64,000 nucleotides of DNA from Lineus longissimus (Eukaryota > Nemertea > Pilidiophora > Heteronemertea > Lineidae): contig NC_088315.1 of NCBI RefSeq assembly GCF_910592395.1, positions 11,722,501 through 11,786,500 of the forward strand, written 5' to 3'. Positions within the stretch are counted from its first letter, which is position 1. Every line of letters begins with the position of its first letter. The position numbers and the translations under genes are program-made. The notes under the pieces were generated by a model. That model did not search any database, was not told the DNA's origin, and saw only the letters and a program-made list of their open reading frames with translations. Below, in pieces: positions 29,301 through 37,800 of this stretch.

Positions 29301-32300
29301 TTAAAGTCCTAATCAAGAGGACAGAACAATTTTGACGCTGAAAATCCTAAAAGGGTTGAGAACACACATAGTTGAACCAAAATTATATAAGCAAGCTAAC
29401 CTTATATATTTTTTTGTTTAACTTTGTTTTCAATATATTTTGCCTCTCAATATCTCAATTTTATTGTATACGACGTAGGAGTATCAAAGCCTTAATCTTA
29501 GGGTGGCCGATACCATAGATGTGATAAGGACGACCGGGTGTAAGTTTGAAAAAAAAAATTACGCCACGCCATGCCCAAATTTGCTGGAACAAAAAACACC
29601 TACACTGACAGACAGATGATGTCAAGTGGAACGTAGGCCATCCAATACTGAGACACACATGGCGATTGATAATACCCTTCCCTGGCAATTGGCACGAACC
29701 CTTCTCAAAAATGCCAAAATCTTACCTGTTGCAGGGCTGGCCAGTTTTCCACAGCATGGGCAGGACTGACCAAGTTGAACAAACATCTTGCAAGGTGCCC
29801 CATCATCTTTTCTGCTTCCCTGACACTGGATGTATTTGTTCTTCTGTCCACATGATTGACAGAAGCGCCCAGTTGAGATTAGAGTGTTGCAAGGTTGACC
29901 TTTGAATTCTCCATCACAAACTGGTAGTTTTAGTGACTTCGTCATATCTGTGAACAGGAAGTTATCAATACAGCAAACAATGAAAATACAAATTGAAAAT
30001 ATTAAAACCAAGACTAACCTGTTAACATGAGTATGAAAGCATTTTCTGTCTGCAAAACTTACAACATTAGGCCACTAGATGGGCTTTAAATAGAGTCAAG
30101 ATGGGTCCAAATCGGTCATTTTTAACCCTGTGGTTGTACTTGGTACCGCTCGTGGCCATGTCAAGTTGGACAACTAACATGAAAGGCATATCATGCAAGC
30201 AATGACAGGGGATAATTATATGTGACTGTAACTTAAAGTTTTAAATTCACGATGGGTCAACTCAGACCTCTGTCTTCCAAAGGGAAGATCAGTGGCGTAG
30301 TAGTGGTTAGAGCACCAGGTTCATAATCAGGAGGTCGTGAGTTCGATTCTTGGACGGTCACCGCTGTTTCGTCCTTGTCTCCTTGAGCAAGGCACTTTAC
30401 CCTACTTACTTCTCTCCACCCAGAAGTAAATGGGTAGGCTACCTAGCTGGCAGGGATGTCAAACTATGAATGATTGTCCTGAGCGCTGTATAGCTGCAGC
30501 TAGGACCTGTGATATTCCCAGAGAGTAGAGCTTGAATCATGAATGTACAGGCCAATATTGCAATTTTTACCTATTTTAGTTTTGGCCGCCTGGTGGCCAA
30601 GTCAAGAACCAGATCAGACCGAAACTCGGTTTAAAAGGTTACATGACAAAGGGAGTCATGTGTACCAAAGCGATATATTACATTTTTTATTTTTTTTAGG
30701 TTTGGCCCCCTGGTGGCCAACATTACATTTCTAGAGCCCTTGATCCGGATTCGGTTTTTGCTTTATCTTCCCTCAAGATCGTCCACTGTTCCCGAACCGA
30801 AGCACGAGCCTAATACCTCATCCCCAAACAATAGCAAGGAGGCTGTTCCATAGATCAGCCGCCCTCCCAATTACTAATCCAACAGATGGCAACAGAGTTT
30901 AACACCTCCTTTGAGTTGAGGATATGGGTCACTGCTGCTATGTGTGATTATTGCATAACCAGAGGTGTATAAACAAGCATAATACTAGACAATGCAGTCT
31001 GTATCACCCCAGGTAGAGATTAATTACCAGCATATATTCTATGCTTATTGTTTTGTGTAGCTAGGACTACTCTGTGACTTTGATGAACAAAAATATCCAA
31101 AGATTGTGAAAGTTATTTTGTTCTTAGGATGCTTAATTTGGGCTTATTTTGATGTAACTTTGACAAACTGATTATTACGTCTGTGACTACATGAATATAT
31201 GAGCAGTTTTTGCAGTGAAATGTCTCAACTTACAAAATGAAATGGCCAGGGCCATTGTGCTCACCTCATGTGGAGGAAAGATGGATAAAGAGCATGGTAT
31301 TGTGTCATGTAGTGTTAGGTTTGATGTAGGTCCAAGCAATTACAATTTCCCCAAAATGGCCAATTTACAGTACATTCGACCTCTGTGACCTTGAAAAGTA
31401 GGTCAAATCAAAGAAGACCCGGGTGACACATTGAATGGTTTTTAGAATTAGATGTACCTATGATATAAAATTGGTGCCAATCGGGCAAGTCATTACTAGG
31501 AATAATGGCATTTTGAAGAATTTAGGATTTGGCCCCCTCCCTGGAGGCCAAACGGCAAATCAGATTGCACCAAACTTCGGTACCTGAGATCACCTGACCA
31601 AGGGGTACATGTGTACTTAATTTGTGATCAATAGTCATTGCAGTTAAGAAACGTGCCACAGTTACGGCCTGACAGCGAATTTACGCCCTTTGACCTCTGT
31701 GACCTTGACAAGAAAGTCAAATTAAAAACCTGTTAGACATATACTGTATGGTGGTTAGATGTACCCATGATATCAAGTTGGTGGCAATCGGGCAAGAAGT
31801 TAAGGAATAATCACATTTTTAAGGTTTTTGGATTTTGCCCCCTGGTGGTCAAGCGGTGAATCATATTGGACCAAACTTTGGTCCCTAAGATCACCTGACT
31901 AAGGGGTAAATGTGTACCAAATTTGGTATCAATAGTCATTGCAGTTTAGAAACGTGCCATCGTTACATCCTAACAGCCAATTTACACCATTTGACCTCTG
32001 TGACCTTGAAAAGGAGGTCAAATCAAAAACCCGGAGGATATATGATGCACCTTTGCTAGAAGTACCTATCATATTTTTTTCAAAATTTCCCGACTACTAA
32101 AAGGGAGATATTGCATATTTCACTTTTAACGTTTGGCCCCCTGGTGGCCAAACCATGAAACGAATCGGACCGAAACTTGGTCTCCAAGGTGTCATTACAT
32201 AAGGGTACATGTGTACCAAGTTTTAACTCAATAGCTCTAACAGTTACGAAACGTGCCCTGCTAACGGACGACGGACGACGACGGACGACGACGGACGACG

Positions 32301-34826
32301 ACGACGACAACGGACGACGACGACGACGGACGACGGACGACGGACGACGGACGACGGACGCTACGGTATGGGATAAGCTCACCTCTGCTAAGAGGTGAGC
32401 TAAAAAGAGGTTTTGTTAGCACTCTCTTTGCATTAATCTACAAAATAGAGTGTTTCAATATTGGTCGAAGTCTTGCCTAAATTTTGTTGAAACCACTGTC
32501 TGATTGATGACTTTGATTGCCTGAACAAGAATATATATGCTATTTTACCTAGAGACAATTTATCCTAAAATTAGAATAAAAGGTTTTATAAACCCCACTT
32601 TCACATAAGAAACCTAAGAAAATAGTGAAATGTCACAAACCTTATTCTGAGGACGCTTTGTGTTTGGGCTAATTTTGTTCAAACTTTGACCGACTGATGA
32701 TTAGGTTTGTGTGAACATGAATTATGAGCAATCATAGAAGTGAAATGTTTCATTTTACAAAATAAAAGAGGATTTGTGAACACTCGCTTTGCATAATCTA
32801 CAAATGAAGGGCTAGGAAAGTAAAGAGGCCATTCCTCTTTCACGGACATTCCCCTTTCATGGAGTCCTGACAAGACTTTTCAAACCTATTGTACAATAAA
32901 GCGCAACCAAAGGACATTGTGATATAGTCAACATATATAGCAACACATAGTTGACATATGACCCTCTTTTCAAAAATCGATGACATTTAACTTTTGATTA
33001 GATTCATGAGGATAAGCCTTCTCAGTAAAATCTACTATTGCAGAACATTTGAAATTCTGTAAATTTTACAAATAATTTGAACCACATGAGCGCGGGATAC
33101 TTTTTGTGCTAAAACATCACCCTGCCATCTATACACAGACAGGAACACTGCAGACATTCATCGAATCAATACCAAGCAATTACGTCGTCGGTATGTACCG
33201 TCAATTGTACAGTAGATACATGTAGAATAATGTATAGAAATCTGTTTGTATGGATGCTCTCCGCCTGTTGGTCATGGTTTTTGGCTCACCGCAGGGGAGT
33301 CTATACAATACCGCAGTGTCTGGCATCCGTCGTCGTCGTCGTATCCTTATTTCAAAAACACGTTTCCCAACCGCTAAAGCTATGAACTTTAAACTTGGCA
33401 CACATGACCCCCTAGGTCAAATGAACTCAGACAGAAAATTTTGGTCCGGTCTGATTCTTGTATTGGTCAAAGCCAAAAACTCGAAAAGTGTAATATCTCG
33501 CTTAACCCTTTGACTGCCGAACGACGTAGATCTACGTTTTAGAAATCCAACAGTCGTCTGCCAAACGACGTAGATCTACGTTCTTCTGTTTACATCACTA
33601 CGCGCCAGGTGTCTCTTGCTATACATGCTACCTAACGATGTATATCGAAAGTGGGGATTCCCCACATGTGAGCAGACGATCGTTAGACATACTACGCATA
33701 GTGTATGGTCATCCTAGGCCCTGAGGTGACGTCAGGTACAGATCAGGACCAAAAAAATGGCGGCATTCCAGGTTGGTAGTTTCTATGGATGAAATGGCCA
33801 GGGCCATTGTGCTCACCTCATGTGGAGGAAAGATGGATAAAGAGCATGGTATTGTGTCATGTAGTGTTAGGTTTGATGTAGGTCCAAGCAATTACAATTT
33901 CCCCAAAATGGCCAATTTACAGTACATTCGACCTCTGTGACCTTGAAAAGTAGGTCAAATCAAAGAAGACCCGGGTGACACATTGAATGGTTGTTAGAAT
34001 TAGATGTACCTATGATATAAAATTGGTGCCAATCGGCAAGTCATTACTAGGAATAATGGCATTTTGATGAATTTAGGATTTGGCCCCCTTCCTGGAGGCC
34101 AAACGGCAAATCAGATCGCACCAAACTTCGGTACCTGAGATCACCTGACCAAGGGGTACATGTGTACTTAATTTGTGATCAATAGTCATTGCAGTTAAGA
34201 AACGTGCCATAGTTACGGCCTGACGGCGAATTTACGCCATTTGACCTCTGTGACCTTGACAAGAAGGTCAAATTGAAAACCTGTGTGACATATACTGTAT
34301 GGTGGTTAGATGTACCCATGATATCAAATTGGTGGCAATCGGGCAAGAAGTTAAGGAATAATCACATTTTTAAGGTTTTTGGATTTTGCCCCCTGGTGGT
34401 CAAGTGGTGAATCATATTGGACCAAACTTCGGTCCCTAAGATCACCTGACTAAGGGGTAAATGTGTACCAAATTTGGTATCAATAGTCATTGCAGTTCAG
34501 AAACGTGCCATCGTTACATCCTAACAGCCAATTTACACCATTTGACCTCTGTGACCTTGAAAAGGAGGTCAAATCAAAAACCCGGAGGATATATGATGCA
34601 CCTTTGCTAGAAGTACCTACCATATTTTTTTCAAAATTTCCCGACTACTATTAAGGGAGATATTGCATATTTTCACTTTTAACGTTTGGCCCCCTGGTGG
34701 CCAAACCATGAAACGAATCCGACCGAAACTTGGTCTCCAAGGTGTCATTACATAAGGGTACATGTGTACCAAGTTTCAACTCAATAGCTCTAACAGTTAT
34801 GAAACGTGCCCTGCTAACGGACGACG

Positions 34827-34867
<41 letters not shown>

Positions 34868-37800
34868 ACGACGGACGCCACGGTATGGGATAAGCTCACC
34901 TCTGCTAAGAGGTGAGCTAAAAAAGGAAGCGGGGAGATAACGAAGTTGTAGCCGATTCAGATAGTGATGATGATATTCTAGATAGTGGAGAGCAAAGGAC
35001 TACAGAATACTAATAGATGGGCGAGTTTATTGAATTCCTTATATTTTTCATACAATTCTGAAATATACGTATAAATGTCTGTTTTTCAGTCCGCGGAGGG
35101 TTTTTGGCCAAAAGTACAAAATTCCCCAACTTCAAGGAGGCTGTTTCAGTTCCTACCATACAAAAATGTATATTTGGATACTTCGACATGAAAGAACAAG
35201 CTAAGGGATCACGTCCAAAGTCCGCACGCGATATTCGCCGGCGAAATTGACCCTACAGTATTTCGCCTGCGAAATCTGTCCGAAAATCGACCGGCGAATG
35301 AGAGGCGATAATATAAAATCGCCGGAATGTCAGATGCGAAATTCGCCCACAATCGCGCCTATTCTTCGATTTCGCCCCAAAAATCGCTCCAGGCAATAAT
35401 GGAGCGATTTTACGAAATTGGTGGCTCTTGCATTCTTGTCCGATATTCGGAACGATTTTGCAACGACTTTCGGAAAAGGCGGAAAAGTGCAGTCACGTTA
35501 ACAAATCGGGTCATACTAAACAGCGTCCACCAGGTTTAAACACATACATACATTAAAGCCATCAAAGTAAAATCTAATGGTCATAAACGAAATAAGCATG
35601 AAATTTTCAGGAAATGTATTTTTTATGGTGTACGTATTACGTTTTGGCCACAAAATTCTATTTTGATGACTATATACCCGACTTTAAACCTGGTGAACGC
35701 TGGTGGACGCTGTTTAGGATAACCGGATACTACAACGATCTTGATTGGTTGGCTGAGACTCGGAAACATAAGCCTAACTATGATTAGCTGTATGATTCGG
35801 TACATTCTGCCACAATCCTTCGGAATCCATACCATAATACTAAGAACCTCAAACCTCTGTGCCAAATTTGTGTAGCTCCTCGTGGATAGATGTGATGTAT
35901 ATGATTACTGCAGTCAGGTTGACCGGGAATTCCAGTTTGTGTTTTTGTTCGGTCTGCTATCAGCTGATGTCGGAATACGCATACTACAACACATGTAGGC
36001 CTCTAATATTCGCTTCGTTCCGATGGTTGGTGAGAGCGAATTAGGCGCGATTATTATTTTCGCCTGCGATTTTTATTCAGTCTGAATTTTCGCCTGATCA
36101 TAATAGAATCGCCGAAGCAGGGAGCGATTTGGAGGCGAATGAGTGTGGCGATATTCGACCAGGCGAATTTTCGCCCCGATTCGCGCAGCGAATATTCGCG
36201 TGCGGACTTTGGACGGGATCCCTAAGGGCTATAGAATACGGAAAGGTTGATGGGTTCGTTGCACTCCTTCTATTTTTTCTGTAATTTTGAAATAAGGGAC
36301 AAAACGTCCGTTTTCTGGCCTCACTGGGTATTTTGGCGAAAAAGCCTCTGGCAGTCAAAGGGTTATTACAGATTCGTTTTTGATAAAAATGTTATGGTAG
36401 GTACTCTTAGCAAGGATACATCACATATGATGCGGGCTTTTAATTTGACATACTCGTCAAGGTCACAGAGGTCAAATGGCGTAAATTGGCCATTTGAGCG
36501 TAACTGTGGCACGTTTCTTAACCACTAAGGCTATGAACTTGAGACTTTGTACAAACAACCCCCTAGGTCAGGTGACCTCTGACCCTGAATTTCAGTCCGG
36601 TCTGATTTTTTACTTGGCCACCAGGGGGCCAAAAGTAAAAACATAGAAATGTGATATCTCGCTTATTAGTAATTCGTTTTCAATAACATTTTTATGGTAG
36701 GAACTCCTAGCTAGGATACATCACATATTCTACGGGATTTTTATTTGACTTACTTTTTAAGGTCACAGAGGTGAAATGGCGTAAATTGGCCATTTGAGCA
36801 TAACTGTAGTATGTTTCTTAACCTCTAGGGCTATGAGCTTGAAACTTTGTATTATATGACCACTAGGGGGTCAAGACTGAAAACACAAAAAGTACTGTAA
36901 GTCCTGAACTAATGACTGCTTGATCTCCAAATTTTTATCACATGTACTCCTAATTAGGAAACATGACATAATACCCGAGGTTTTGATTTGACCTGCTTTT
37001 TAAGGTCACAGAGGTCAAATTGAGTAAATTGGTCCTTTGGGTGTAACAATGGCACGTTTCTTAACCGCTAAACTTGAACTTGAAATTTGGTAAACATGAC
37101 TCCCTCCATCATATAACCTCTGACGACGATTTTCAGTTTGATCAGACTCTGGACTTGGCCACAAGGGGGCCAAAACTAAAAAGGTAAGAAGTGCAATATA
37201 TTGCTAATTAGTGACTTGTTTTCGATGACATTTTTATGGTAGGTACTCCTAGCAAAGATACATCACATATCCTAAATTGGTAAATTGGTCGTTTGAGGGT
37301 AACTATGGCACGTTTCTTAACCACTAAAGCTATGAACTTGAAATTTGGTACACATGACTCCCTACGTCATGTGACCTCAGACACTGAATTTCAAAACTAA
37401 AATAGGTAAAAAGTGCAATATCTCGTTTATTAGTAACTTATTTTTGATGATATTCTTATGGTACTTACTCCAAGCAACGATACATCACATGTCATACCGA
37501 CTTTGGTTTGACCTATACACTACACGTGTACAATGTTTCATAACCAGGATGAATTCCAAAGTACAAAATATCTATACGGTGAGCACAATGGCCCACCCTG
37601 GCCGTTTCATTTTGCGCGCATAGACACTCTCTGCGGTCATGTGGTTGATTTTACATTTCCAAAATATTGTGCACTATATTCTGTAGAAAGGAAAGATTTC
37701 GCGTGCAGAATATTTTTGCAAATTTCGCGAGTAGGTCAGGCCTCGCGAAAGTATTCTGCTGCAAAAATCTCTTGCTTTTAGCTTGAAGGCCTATGTGTAT

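Larger units (their letters stand above)
27416..29725. other. Intron 2 (between exons 2 and 3)
   Basis: Contains the 28.15-28.36 kb inverted repeat and the 29.16-29.30 kb MITE. Phase 1 on both sides. Otherwise no recognised content. Confidence 0.7.
33506..36362 (+). mobile_element. piggyBac-like DNA transposon remnant (nested host)
   Basis: The left end CCCTTTGACTGCC follows TTAA (33502-33505). The right end is the matching inverted GGCAGTCAAAGGG, followed by TTAT (36363-36366). TTAA targets and CCCTTTG-type ends are hallmarks of piggyBac elements. Inside, from 33758, is an ATG reading MAAFQVGSFYG. After an inserted repeat comes an acidic stretch VVADSDSDDDILDSG, like the start of a piggyBac transposase, and then stops. 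The rest of the transposase is missing. Two other elements are inserted within it. Confidence 0.75.
33308..37612 (-). repeat. TGACCT-repeat family, reverse copy split by the piggyBac-like element
   Basis: The minus strand opens at 37612 with gaaacggccagggtgggcca and gtgctcacc, and carries four tandem units (half-site clusters near 37000, 36760 and 36460). The copy is interrupted between 33505 and 36363 and resumes at 33505, ending in a CGT array (33330-33343). The piggyBac ends fall exactly at the break. Confidence 0.78.

Noticed and set aside
30300-30370. tRNA gene
   Set aside because: A and B boxes are present, but the acceptor stem does not pair and the sequence continues into a SINE body.
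32080-32398. Arg/Ser/Val-rich frames over the ACG array (also 34651-34915)
   Set aside because: Produced by the trinucleotide-like repeat; identical artefacts appear in both repeat copies.
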